Source: Synechococcus sp. KORDI-52
GTDB taxonomy: Bacteria > Cyanobacteriota > Cyanobacteriia > PCC-6307 > Cyanobiaceae
Assembly: GCF_000737595.1 (NCBI RefSeq)
Contig: NZ_CP006271.1
Span: forward strand, 1,984,001-2,048,000
Direction of reading: 5' to 3'
Length of the DNA: 64,000 nucleotides
In this document: positions 18,879 to 27,541 of the stretch, piece by piece
How the letters are laid out: every line of letters starts with the position of its first letter
Position numbering within the stretch: the stretch's first letter is position 1
The notes under the pieces: model-generated
The model's database searches: none
Told to the model about the DNA's origin: nothing
Seen by the model: the letters and a program-made list of their open reading frames with translations, nothing else
Translations under genes and position numbers: made by a program

Positions 18879-19645
18879 GCAACACCACAACCACAACGCA
18901 CTGGGATCCGAAGGATCTCCTGGAATTCCAAGGGCGTCATCAACAGGACGGCGTCGTGCATGTGCCCGGCTTGGTGGCAAGCGACGCCATGGCTGAGCTG
19001 CTGGCTTGGATTGACGACATCTCCAACGCATCGACATTGGGGCGCCACTACTTCGAAAGCACAGACCGTGGTCGGGTCAAAGCGCGAACCGAAGACTTCG
19101 CCAAGGATCACCCTCCCCTGCATCAGTTCCTGACCCAAGGGCGGGTGCACGATGTGCTCGAAGCCTTGTTTGGCGAGCCGCCGGTGCTGTTCAAGGAAAA
19201 GATCAACTACAAGCACCCCGGTGCCGCCGGGTACGCCCCCCATCAAGATGCCCCGGCCTATCCGTTTGGCTCGCTGCACATCACGATGCTGCTGGCCTTG
19301 GATTCAGCGGATAGAAGCAATGGCTGCTTGGAATTCGCCAAGGGGGCCCATCACAACGGGGTGATCGATATGAATGCCGATGGATGCCTCCCGATTGAGC
19401 GGGCAGCTCAACTCGAATGGACGCCGATGCCTGTGGCGGCTGGAGACGCGGTGTTCTTCAACTCCTTTGCACCGCACCGCAGCGGCACCAATCGCTCCGA
19501 TCGTTCGCGCCGCGCGTTGTACGTCACCTACAACGCCAGCTCCGAAGGCGATTTGCGATCGGAGTACTACGACCACAAAAAGCAGGCGCTGGCGGAAGGG
19601 CGCGTCAGCTTGATCAACCACTTTCTCGGGGAGGACGTCTCATGA
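18875..19645 (+). CDS. phnY: PhnY-type Fe(II)/2-oxoglutarate phosphonate dioxygenase
   Basis: 256 residues, PhyH superfamily. Iron ligands: PHQDAPAY (HxD, about residues 124-126) and the distal His in FAPHRSGTN, with the 2-oxoglutarate-binding Arg in SRRALYVTY. PhnY hydroxylates the alpha carbon of 2-aminoethylphosphonate or, in related picocyanobacterial enzymes, methylphosphonate. It shares ATGA overlaps with ptxD and phnZ, so the phosphite and phosphonate branches are translated as one unit. Confidence 0.9.
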   Translation: MSNTTTTTHWDPKDLLEFQGRHQQDGVVHVPGLVASDAMAELLAWIDDISNASTLGRHYFESTDRGRVKARTEDFAKDHPPLHQFLTQGRVHDVLEALFGEPPVLFKEKINYKHPGAAGYAPHQDAPAYPFGSLHITMLLALDSADRSNGCLEFAKGAHHNGVIDMNADGCLPIERAAQLEWTPMPVAAGDAVFFNSFAPHRSGTNRSDRSRRALYVTYNASSEGDLRSEYYDHKKQALAEGRVSLINHFLGEDVS

Positions 19646-20247
19646 CTGCTGCACTGGCCGACCACGCCATCGAATGGATGAAATCCATGCAAGCGGGGAG
19701 TCGCGAGGAGCGCGTTGACCTGCTCTTCGCCTATCTCAACACCCATGGGCAATCCAGCTACGACCCATCGGTGACGCAGCTGGAACATGCTCTGCAGACA
19801 GCGCATCTGGCCCACCAGGAGTCGCGGCAGCCCCACCTGGTGGTTTCATCACTGCTTCATGACATCGGTCATCTGATGATCGATGAACACGATGAGCAGA
19901 GGGATTTCCTCGATCAGGACTGCGCCCATGAGGCCGTCGCAGCCCGAGCACTCTCGGTATTCTTCCCCACGCAGGTTGTTGCCCCCGTACAGCGGCATGT
20001 CTCAGCCAAACGGCTGCTGTGCTCCCTCGATGAGACGTATTACGCGGGGCTATCGGATGCATCGAAACGCAGCTTTGCCGTGCAAGGCGGAGAGCTGAGC
20101 CGTTCAGAAGCAATGCGGCTTTTGGCCTTGGAGGGGATGGACGATGCCATGACCCTGCGGCGCTGGGACGACCGGGCCAAGGTTCATGGGGTTGAAGTGC
20201 CCGACTTGGATGCCTACAGACAGGTGGTCTTGAACCATCTCCTGTAG
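19642..20247 (+). CDS. phnZ: PhnZ-type HD-domain diiron phosphonate oxygenase
   Basis: 201 residues from the ATG overlapping the phnY stop. HD-domain metal ligands: EHALQTAHLA (His), SLLHDIGHLM (HD plus His), HEAVAARAL and RHVSAKRLL (His), in the PhnZ order. The typical PhnZ stretch YYAGLSDASKRSF.VQGG follows. PhnZ cleaves the C-P bond of the hydroxyphosphonate made by PhnY, releasing phosphate. Last gene of the operon; repeat D follows 48 bp later. Confidence 0.9.
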   Translation: MTAALADHAIEWMKSMQAGSREERVDLLFAYLNTHGQSSYDPSVTQLEHALQTAHLAHQESRQPHLVVSSLLHDIGHLMIDEHDEQRDFLDQDCAHEAVAARALSVFFPTQVVAPVQRHVSAKRLLCSLDETYYAGLSDASKRSFAVQGGELSRSEAMRLLALEGMDDAMTLRRWDDRAKVHGVEVPDLDAYRQVVLNHLL

Positions 20248-20295
20248 AGCAGGATTCAAGCGAGGTCAGCTCCCTGGGAGTTGCACACGATTGAT

Positions 20296-20410
20296 CCCAG
20301 TTGCACAAAATTCCAGTGACAACTCAGGGACAAGCCCCTCAGACCTGTTCCGGCAACTGATTGCTAAGTGGCAGCAGCGGCCAGAAACCCCAGCGCTGAT
20401 CAGCAGAATT
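20296..20410 (+). repeat. Island repeat copy D
   Basis: CCCAGTTGCACAAAATTCCA, then GTGACAACTCAGGGACAAG and GGCAACTG as a good inverted partner to CAGTTGC, then the right arm up to GCTGATCAGCAG, where similarity stops. A second GTTGCACA lies 20 bp upstream, as in copy E. It fills the gap between phnZ and the AAA/iron-sulfur gene (20248-20588). Confidence 0.85.
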
Positions 20411-20588
20411 ATTGCCGTCTCCAGGCATGCATCTCATAAAACCAACCAAAGATTCTGTCGAGATGGATTCATCAAAGGCAAAAAGCCGTGAGTAAGGGGA
20501 TGGTCCACAGCAAACCAAGCTGAATGTCTCAAACGCGGGCGGCTTCGCGAGTTTTTTCCAAACTAAAGAAAATAAATCTGGTTGGGCA

Positions 20589-22658
20589 TTGGCCGCACCC
20601 CCTGTTCTGCTGAGTTTGGCGCCCCTGCTGGTGGGTCGTGCCCGTCGCGGTGTGGTGGGCAGTAGTCGTTACGCCAAAACGCTTCGGGAGTCCGTGCGCC
20701 AGGCCGCCGCGGATGGCCAGCGGCGAGCGGTCTTCATCCTCGGAGAACCGGGGCTGGAGAAGGACAACCTGGCGGCGCTGATCCACTTCGGATCCCCCCA
20801 GCGCAAGGAGTTAATGCTGCGCCTGGATGCGGCTCTGCTCAAGGCTGATGGCAGCGATCTGCTCGAGCCCCTGGATTCCTCGGATGGTCGCTCCCTACTT
20901 GAGCTCGTTGGTGACGGCTCACTCCTGATCGATCAGCTCGATCGTGCGCCTGAGGGCCTCAAACCGCTCCTCCTAGAACTACTGGAGGGGCAGCACGGCT
21001 TCCGAGGACGCCTGTTTTTCACCTCAGAGACGGTGTGCTCCGACATTGAGCGGCGCTGCAGCCTGATTCGGGTGCCGCCGATACGAGTGCGCCGGCAGGA
21101 CCTCGGGGAGTGGTTGCGCTATGGGATCCGATTGCGCAGCCGCAAACTCGGCTGGCCCCAGGCCCCTGACGTATCCGAGGCGATAATCAAACGGCTCCAG
21201 GCCTACGACTTCCCGAACAACATCCGTGAGCTGGAGACCCTGGTTGACAGGGCCCTGCAGCAGATCCGGCGCCAGGAGGGCAGCACGGTTCCGATGCTGA
21301 TTCCGGAGGACGTCTTTTGGACGTCGCCTCGCCAACAGCGCTATCGCTTCGATATCTGGCGTTGGAAGCCTCAACTGAGGGAGTGGATGCGAGCCCCATG
21401 GCTCTGGAACACTCTGCTCTTCGGCGTGGTCAGCTGGGTATTTGTTTTGGTGAATCTCTGGCTCTGGCTGGGGCCGCAGGACCGGGCCCACAACGGTGCC
21501 TTGAACCTCTTCTGGGCCTGGTGGTGGCCGTTGATCCTGCTGGGTTTTCCCCTGGTTGGCCGTCTGTGGTGCTCCTTCTGCCCCTTCATGGTCTGGGGCG
21601 AAATCAGCCAACAACTTGCGCGAATCCTGGGTTGGCGACCCGCTCGCTGGCCCCGCGGGGAAACTGACGGGTGGGCCTCCCCCCTGCTGGCGGCGGGCTT
21701 CGCCTTGATCCTGCTCTGGGAAGAGGTCTGGAATCTGCAGAACACAGCCTGGCTGAGCAGTTGCTTGCTGTTGTTGATCACCAGCGGGGCGGTGATCGGC
21801 TCGCTGCGCTTTGAGAAACGTTTTTGGTGCCGCTATCTCTGTCCCGTTGGCGGCATGAACGGGCTCTTTGCAAAGTTGTCCGTGTTGGAACTCCGCGCCC
21901 AGGTCGGCACCTGCAGCGGCAGTTGCAGCAGCTATGCCTGCTTCAAAGGCGGACCGGCCGATGGCGAAGGACTGGCGACAGCGGGTTGCCCGCTCGGCAC
22001 CCATCCGGCCCACCTGCATGACAACCGCAACTGTGTTCTTTGTTTGACCTGTGCCCAGGCCTGCCCCCATCGCTCGGTTCAGCTCGCCATCAGACCCCCT
22101 GCCGCCGATATCCAGCGAGAGATGGAGCTACCCCGTGGAGAGCCCAGTCTGCTGCTGGTCCTGGCCGGCGACGTCTGTTTGCACCAGGCCCCGCGCATGC
22201 TGGCTTGGATTCCAGGTGCTCCAGCCAGCCTGGTGGAGGGTCCACTGCTGCCCCGATTGCTCATGGCGCTGCTGGCCCTCTCGATCCCCACACTGCTTTA
22301 TGGCTCGGCCTGCTTGGTCTTTAACCGTCAACGTCTCCGCCGGACGCTGTATGGCCTCCTGCCCCTGATTTGGGCGCTGTTGTTGGCTAGGCACCTGCCC
22401 TTGGGCATGGGCGAAGCCGGTCAGCTTCTGCCCGTCAGCCTGTCGCCACTGAATGGGTCCTGGACTGAGTCCTTGCCGTCCTGGCAGGCGGACGCCCACG
22501 TGATCGCCTTTTGCCAGAGCCTGGCCGTTCTGCTCGGCTGGGGCTCCAGCGTGGTGCTGCTGCGGCGCCAGTTGGCGACCCATCGGACCTCCTGGCTTGG
22601 GGCCTCAGGTTTAACCGTTGCCCTGGCCGTGGCGGGACGCTGGCTTGTGGCGGCCTGA
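20589..22658 (+). CDS. Sigma54-activator-like AAA+ domain fused to NapH-like iron-sulfur membrane protein
   Basis: About 689 residues; the start is uncertain (TTG 20589 used; the frame stays open further upstream with no clear ATG). Residues about 15-235 resemble an NtrC-type AAA+ domain (FILGEPGLEKDNLAALIHFGS, DGSLLIDQLDRAPEGLKPLLLELLEG, YDFPNNIRELETLVDRAL), but the Walker A glycine before Lys is Glu and the GAFTGA loop is absent. Residues 275-400 and 555-689 are membrane helices. Between them lie CxxxCP-type motifs (WCSFCPF, WCRYLCPVGG), a Cys cluster (TCSGSCSSYACF) and a ferredoxin motif CVLCLTCAQACPH, as in NapH/RdxA/NosR proteins. Probably a redox-active membrane protein with a regulatory or assembly ATPase-like domain; function unknown. 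Confidence 0.75.
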   Translation: MAAPPVLLSLAPLLVGRARRGVVGSSRYAKTLRESVRQAAADGQRRAVFILGEPGLEKDNLAALIHFGSPQRKELMLRLDAALLKADGSDLLEPLDSSDGRSLLELVGDGSLLIDQLDRAPEGLKPLLLELLEGQHGFRGRLFFTSETVCSDIERRCSLIRVPPIRVRRQDLGEWLRYGIRLRSRKLGWPQAPDVSEAIIKRLQAYDFPNNIRELETLVDRALQQIRRQEGSTVPMLIPEDVFWTSPRQQRYRFDIWRWKPQLREWMRAPWLWNTLLFGVVSWVFVLVNLWLWLGPQDRAHNGALNLFWAWWWPLILLGFPLVGRLWCSFCPFMVWGEISQQLARILGWRPARWPRGETDGWASPLLAAGFALILLWEEVWNLQNTAWLSSCLLLLITSGAVIGSLRFEKRFWCRYLCPVGGMNGLFAKLSVLELRAQVGTCSGSCSSYACFKGGPADGEGLATAGCPLGTHPAHLHDNRNCVLCLTCAQACPHRSVQLAIRPPAADIQREMELPRGEPSLLLVLAGDVCLHQAPRMLAWIPGAPASLVEGPLLPRLLMALLALSIPTLLYGSACLVFNRQRLRRTLYGLLPLIWALLLARHLPLGMGEAGQLLPVSLSPLNGSWTESLPSWQADAHVIAFCQSLAVLLGWGSSVVLLRRQLATHRTSWLGASGLTVALAVAGRWLVAA

Positions 22659-22673
22659 GCTCAATTCAGGCCG
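22651..22673 (+). terminator. Stem-loop at the end of the AAA/iron-sulfur gene
   Basis: CGGCCTGA/TCAGGCCG, an 8-bp perfect stem with a 7-nt loop. The stem includes the stop codon. There is no T-run behind it, so it may be an mRNA-end stabiliser rather than a true terminator. Confidence 0.4.
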
Positions 22674-22773
22674 AATCGAACAGAGCGTATGCAAGAGCAT
22701 GTTCAACACTGCGTCATCCAGTGGCCTACCGAAGCTCGTAAGCGGCCCTGCCAATGATCGGTCGGGTCTCCTC

Positions 22774-22920
22774 CTACACCTGCTGCGCAATCGCCAGAAC
22801 TTCAGCCTTAGAGCGGATGTCCCGAAAGAGCCGTTCAGGGGAGCACATCGACAACATCACCTCACCCGAATCAGTCTGGGAGATGGCGATGCGACAGGGC
22901 ATCAACACATCTGCTCCTTG
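22774..22920 (-). pseudogene. DUF302-like C-terminal fragment
   Basis: The minus strand reads VLMPCRIAISQTDSGEVML, then SPERLFRDIRSKAEVLAIAQ and stop. The (L/M)PC...V pattern followed by a short helical end resembles the C-terminal half of DUF302 proteins. The upstream half is missing because the sequence switches to phosphoketolase on the other strand. The match is by memory of the family pattern and is tentative. Confidence 0.4.
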
Positions 22921-22947
22921 ATAAAAACGAGGGGTTGGGATGTAGCC

Positions 22948-23478
22948 ATGGAGCAGGCAGTGTTGACGATCCGTCAGATCCAGGAGACCGCCCACAACAG
23001 CGACAATGCCGAACGGCCCAATTGGCCGATGCTGGTGATGCGCTCACCGAAGGGCTGCACCGGTCCAGCGGAGGTGGACGGCAAGAAGCTCGAAAACTTC
23101 TGGCGCTCCCACCAGGTGCCCATCACCGATGCGAAAACCAACCCGAAGCACCTGCAGCAGCTGGAGGCCTGGTTGAAGAGCTATCGGCCCTGGGAACTGT
23201 TTGACGAAACCGGAGCCATCCGCCCCGAGATCCGCTCCCTTTCTCCCAAGGGGGAGCGGCGCATGGGTTCAAATCCCCACACCAACGGCGGCGTGCTGCG
23301 ACGCAATCTGGTGTTTCCTGATCTGACGAACTACGCCATGGCGGTGGAAACCGCCGGCACACGTGTCGACGCCAACACCACTCCGCTGGGCGAACTGATC
23401 CGCGAGATGAAGTGTTGTCTGCAAGCGCATGGGGAGAACACACAATCAGACAAAAGAGTGCTCAGCAATAACACCTAA
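22948..23478 (+). pseudogene. xfp: Internal fragment of xylulose-5-P/fructose-6-P phosphoketolase
   Basis: About 150 residues from the middle of an enzyme of roughly 800: NWPMLVMRSPKGCTGPAEVDG, WRSHQVPI, LEAWLKSYRPWELFDETG, GERRMGSNPHTNGG and LVFPDLTNYAM are all phosphoketolase landmarks in the correct order. The thiamine-binding N-terminus and the C-terminal half are absent. After about 23410 the frame drifts to unrelated residues and stops. It cannot encode an active enzyme. Confidence 0.8.
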
Positions 23479-23867
23479 GACTTCAATACCTCAGAGACAA
23501 CGACAAATGGGAGTGGCGGAGATTTAAAAAAGCCGTGGAAGTAATCACAGCCATGACTTGCAAGAAAATCAATTTGCGAGTCGCCCTGAACGCATTCAGC
23601 AACAACTTTAAGACCCAACTCGCGGGCCATCAGAATCGTACCTTTCACTATCGCAGTATTCTCACGATTGACCGGAACAGCATCGACAAAAGCTCCGTCA
23701 ATTGTGATATATTTAATTGGGAGGGTTTGAAGAACTGCAAGAGATGAATAGCCTGTACCAAAATCATCAATACATAGATCAACACCCAAATCAGCAAGCT
23801 CAGCAAAAAGCTCTTTAGCCTGAGCAAGATCAGTCAAGAGCGATGTTTCGGTAAGCTCTATAAGCTA
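23475..23867 (-). pseudogene. C-terminal fragment of an EAL-domain c-di-GMP phosphodiesterase
   Basis: The minus strand reads LIELTETSLLTDLAQAKELF, then DLCIDDFGTGYSSLAVLQ, IKYITIDGAFV, ARELGLKVVAECV and GCDYFHGFF: the E-T, DDFGTGYSS, K-D and E motifs of the EAL fold after its midpoint. The EAL motif itself and everything upstream are missing; a TAG stop lies just before LIEL. Even the retained part has ITIDGAFV where a K-DR-FV would be usual. Nothing recognisable lies in the AT-rich 23868-24157. Confidence 0.8.
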
Positions 23868-24157
23868 TCGAATGAAAACTCAAATACGAGTGCAATAAGC
23901 GGCTAAAAGCCAAATAGGCTCTGTGCTCAACTAAAGGGGAGAGAAGATCTAGAGAGCTGTTGAGATCTCTGGAGGTCTGATGCGTCTATTGTTCGTCAGA
24001 ACTTCGTCAATATCGCATCCAATTGATTGACTATGATGCCGGCAAAAGCAGGTTCAAGTGGAAATCATGTGTTAATTATTGGCACCAATCAGATTCTGCA
24101 CTATAAGATTATAGATGAATGTAAGCAAGACAACTATCTTGCGAATCGTAACAGAAA

Positions 24158-25051
24158 CTATTGGCTTTTGAACTTAAAGGCCGGTATAGACTGTACCCAG
24201 GGCATATAACGAAGCGAGAATACACCCGTTAGATGGCAGGATTCGTACTCCTTTGGCGGTGAATACTCTGCACGAAAAGGGGTCTCAGAACTTGATGCCT
24301 GAATGAATGCTTCACGTACGATACCCACGTCACAAGGCAACTGATTGAAATAAGCCTGAAGAGCCGGCTCAGGCAGATCCTTTACTCCAGCTCCATCTTG
24401 CCACCAGACATGCAAACCTATGTCTTGAAGACCTGAAAGCCATTTAGCATTGGCATTGGGCGAGAGATAACCAAGATTATATGCACTGATATGAAGTGGC
24501 TTGTTCAAGCGCTGGGACATAAGCTGCAGTTGATTCTGGGTAAGACGGCGCCGGCCAATCGTTGTAAATAGCCGATCTGATAATTCAGATGGGAAATACC
24601 AACCAACAACTTCAATTTCTCGTTCTTTTAACAAGGGAAGTAGTTTCGAATGGAGAGATAACGATCGGCGCTGCAAGCTTGTCCAGTATTCTTCAAATCG
24701 GTCTTCCCATCCAGCTTGCAAAATCGTTTGCGAAAAGGAAGGGTCTGCATACAGACCAACAATCAAATCCAACCCCTCTTGCTGAGCGATCAGCAGGCTG
24801 GTTAGTAGCCATTCTTCCTGATCAATGAGGAAATCACCAAACTGAGTCCATTGGATAACAATGGTGCGGTATTGATTGCGATAAGCCTCACGCCAGACAT
24901 AAGACCAGTCACTACTACTTATCCTGCTATCACCTTTAAGTGGTTGATAAAAAAGTATCTCACTAGCTCTAGATACTGGAGCGAACAAGACAAACAGGAA
25001 GACATAGATAGCAAAAGTAATAAGTTTGCTTTTGTGTAAGCGGAGTTTCAT
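24158..25051 (-). CDS. ybcH: YbcH-like (DUF4434-type) secreted glycosidase-fold protein of the Nfr operon
   Basis: 297 residues with a signal peptide (LITFAIYVFLFVLFAPVSRA). The mature part fits a DUF4434-type TIM-barrel: ILFYQPLKGDSRISSSDW, YRTIVIQWTQFGD, GLDLIVGLYADPS, VVGWYFPSELSD and HISAYNLGYLS. In E. coli the third gene of nfrB-nfrA-ybcH encodes a protein of almost the same length and family. Its ATG overlaps the nfrA stop (ATGA). Likely a periplasmic hydrolase or processing factor for the exopolysaccharide; the reaction is not known. Confidence 0.75.
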   Translation of the reverse strand: MKLRLHKSKLITFAIYVFLFVLFAPVSRASEILFYQPLKGDSRISSSDWSYVWREAYRNQYRTIVIQWTQFGDFLIDQEEWLLTSLLIAQQEGLDLIVGLYADPSFSQTILQAGWEDRFEEYWTSLQRRSLSLHSKLLPLLKEREIEVVGWYFPSELSDRLFTTIGRRRLTQNQLQLMSQRLNKPLHISAYNLGYLSPNANAKWLSGLQDIGLHVWWQDGAGVKDLPEPALQAYFNQLPCDVGIVREAFIQASSSETPFRAEYSPPKEYESCHLTGVFSLRYMPWVQSIPAFKFKSQ

Positions 25052-27540
25052 AAGTTGAGGGTAAGACTCAGTAAGCCACCAGGAGTATTCTGATAAAGAT
25101 CAGTTGACAGAGGTTGTTGGAATTCAACGCGTATAGTAAATCGGCGCCGATAGGCTCGGAGCTCATCCTCTTGCAACCAAAACTGCCAGCGCAAACCAAC
25201 ACCCACACGGATATCATATTTAGTGTTCTGAAAACCAATCTGAGACAGTAGATAAGGACTTATTGTTTGGGCTGGCTTGGAACTGAGTTTCCATGTTCTA
25301 CCCTGAGAGTAGCGATAGAGACCAATCAACTGAGATTGCTCCATAAAATAAGCAGTATCAAAATAGAGCGATCTTTCATTCCAGACAGCCCGATCTTCCT
25401 TCCATTCACCATTCCAACGGCCTTGGTCAAAAATAGATCCATTAAATCGAAGTATTACATCATCAGACAGGAGATCCCCAACACGGCCCTGCCAATATTC
25501 GGCATAAAGATTAAGATTTAGATCCTTATAAGGCTTGTATCGGAAACCAAGACCACTGGATAATTGAGATTCGGATCGAGCAAGATCGTATATGCCGATT
25601 GATCTAACGTAAGTAAATAACTTTTGAAATTTAAGCGTGTGCTCATAACTTGAGGAAGCAGTAACGATTTGCTTAGATTCAGGAATAAGATCATCAATCA
25701 GTAAACCTTCAATTGATTGGCCATAGGGAGATGTTGTCAAATCAATGAGCCAGTTATTCCGTCTAGATAACAGCTCATAATTGCGCTTGAGTCCGTAGAG
25801 CCTTTGGCGTTGGGAAGCTAATCCCAAGTGCTCTGTTGAGCTCGCTGGATCCTGCTCAAGTTCAATTGCTCGTTTGTAATGCTTCAATGACAACTTGATT
25901 TCACTACGACGCTTAAATAATTTGGCAATCTCTGCCTCTAACACAGCATTGCCATCGCTGATCTGACTGGCACGTAACAGAGGGGTTAGCGCCTGATCCC
26001 TAATCTGGGAATCGGAGTCTTGGCTGAGAGTAAAACCATAATCACTTAGATAGCGGAAATTATTTGGGTCCAACTCATTGGCTCTCTTCAATAAGTCACG
26101 GGCCTCAATGAGATTGTCGAGATCTCGAGCGATTAACCCTGCCTGATAGAAATCTGATGCATCAGAACTTTCACTGGAGAGAAAAATACCAAAGCGCTCA
26201 TATGCAGAGTCCAAATCGCCAGACGCGGCTGCAATTAATGCACCCAATCTCCACTCATCAACTCCAAGGTCAGTTATGCGTTTCCAATGTTCTTTCGCTT
26301 TCGCAAGTTGGTTGAGCTCAAGAGAAACCTGCGCCATTCCTGCTTGTACTTCTGATTGATCCTGCTCAATGAACGGTAAATTTTCCCAGATTTCATAGGC
26401 TCGTCTTGGCTCACCGGCAGAGGCAAGACTAAATGCGAGCATGTTTTGGGCATCATGGCGTCCCAAAACGATTGCTTGCTCAAAGTAGGCCGATGCCTCG
26501 CCTGGTCTGGCACGTATTGAGCACAACCCATAGGCATACCATTCTCCAGCAGAAGCAATCTCTGCAGATCGCGAATTAAACTCAGGTAGGAGGTTACATT
26601 CACCACGGCTAGCGAGTAATTCAAAAAGAACGCCCCGTTCATTGGGAGGCAAAAGCGGGGCAAGTGAAGTTAAGACTATCGCTTCTGGAGGCTCTACTTG
26701 AGAATAAAGATTGATTAGACGTTTTGCTAGTTTAGATGGGATTAAAGAACCAACTGAATGGTTTAGAAGCAATTCCGTTTCAAGTAACTCTAATGCTTCC
26801 TTTAAGCGACCAGCTTCAATCAGTCGATAGCTAAGTTCATCAAGAGTAGGAGGCGGTAAATCTGGTGGATTTAATGTGTCCCTTGCCAAGGTCAAGCGTT
26901 CCAGGAGCACAGGCAACATCTCTGAGCCACGTTCCTCAAGGGTTGTTAACTCCTCAACGACAGCTTTCCAATCTTGGGCCAATTCAGCAAGACCACTGCG
27001 ATAAGCAACATCACCACCCCGGTCGCGTAGCCAGAGCCAAGCCACTTCAGGGCCTCTCAAAAGGCGTAATTGTTCAGCACGGGCTTGAATGAGTGTTGTG
27101 GCATGGTCTCCAGAGTGATCTTGCGTGAGCCATTGTTCGACTCTGCTTTCAGGCACAGATTTCGAATCATTTAGCCAACTCAGCTGAATCTGTTGATAAA
27201 GGGGCTCATGACTATTTGGGTGCAAAGCATCAAGGGCTTCGCCATACCGTTCTTGTGCTAGAAGCGCCTCAGCCAGTATCAGCTTTGCGTGGCGGGAGTC
27301 GGGTTGAATTCTTAGAACAAAACGAGCATCTCGTTCAGCGTCTGTATATCGCTGCTCACTTAATGCACGAGAGGCTTTGGATAAGTATGGATAACTACTG
27401 AACCATTTCCAATCAAAGATCGGATCAGTAAAATCTAATGCTTTGGCAGGTTGAGCCGTACCAAAAACTATTTGAACAAAAATCAACACACTACATAGCT
27501 TGATCAAGCGATCAAAATGTGGCTTTAGTAAATAGATCAC
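25048..27540 (-). CDS. nfrA: NfrA-like outer-membrane TPR/porin protein for exopolysaccharide export
   Basis: About 830 residues from GTG 27540 right after the nfrB stop; a TTG at 27567 inside nfrB is the longer alternative. Signal peptide CSVLIFVQIVFGTAQPAKA; then TPR-type helical pairs over residues about 30-570 (YTDAERDARFVLRIQPDSRHAKLILAEALL split over two helices). The C-terminal NfrA_C beta-rich domain (about 590-830) has TSPYGQSIEG, LSSGLGFRYKPY, LYAEYWQGR and YDIRVGVGLRWQFW. NfrA is the outer-membrane partner of NfrB and the phage N4 receptor in E. coli. It overlaps ybcH by 4 bp. AT-richer than the ptx region. Confidence 0.85.
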   Translation of the reverse strand: MIYLLKPHFDRLIKLCSVLIFVQIVFGTAQPAKALDFTDPIFDWKWFSSYPYLSKASRALSEQRYTDAERDARFVLRIQPDSRHAKLILAEALLAQERYGEALDALHPNSHEPLYQQIQLSWLNDSKSVPESRVEQWLTQDHSGDHATTLIQARAEQLRLLRGPEVAWLWLRDRGGDVAYRSGLAELAQDWKAVVEELTTLEERGSEMLPVLLERLTLARDTLNPPDLPPPTLDELSYRLIEAGRLKEALELLETELLLNHSVGSLIPSKLAKRLINLYSQVEPPEAIVLTSLAPLLPPNERGVLFELLASRGECNLLPEFNSRSAEIASAGEWYAYGLCSIRARPGEASAYFEQAIVLGRHDAQNMLAFSLASAGEPRRAYEIWENLPFIEQDQSEVQAGMAQVSLELNQLAKAKEHWKRITDLGVDEWRLGALIAAASGDLDSAYERFGIFLSSESSDASDFYQAGLIARDLDNLIEARDLLKRANELDPNNFRYLSDYGFTLSQDSDSQIRDQALTPLLRASQISDGNAVLEAEIAKLFKRRSEIKLSLKHYKRAIELEQDPASSTEHLGLASQRQRLYGLKRNYELLSRRNNWLIDLTTSPYGQSIEGLLIDDLIPESKQIVTASSSYEHTLKFQKLFTYVRSIGIYDLARSESQLSSGLGFRYKPYKDLNLNLYAEYWQGRVGDLLSDDVILRFNGSIFDQGRWNGEWKEDRAVWNERSLYFDTAYFMEQSQLIGLYRYSQGRTWKLSSKPAQTISPYLLSQIGFQNTKYDIRVGVGLRWQFWLQEDELRAYRRRFTIRVEFQQPLSTDLYQNTPGGLLSLTLNL

Positions 27541-27541
27541 A

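Noticed and set aside
20589-21330. AAA+ domain as a true sigma54 activator
   Set aside because: The GAFTGA loop is absent, Walker A is altered, and cyanobacteria have no sigma54.
23265-23290. GGTTCAAATCC as a tRNA T-loop
   Set aside because: It lies inside the phosphoketolase fragment (GSNPHTNGG) and no cloverleaf can be drawn around it.
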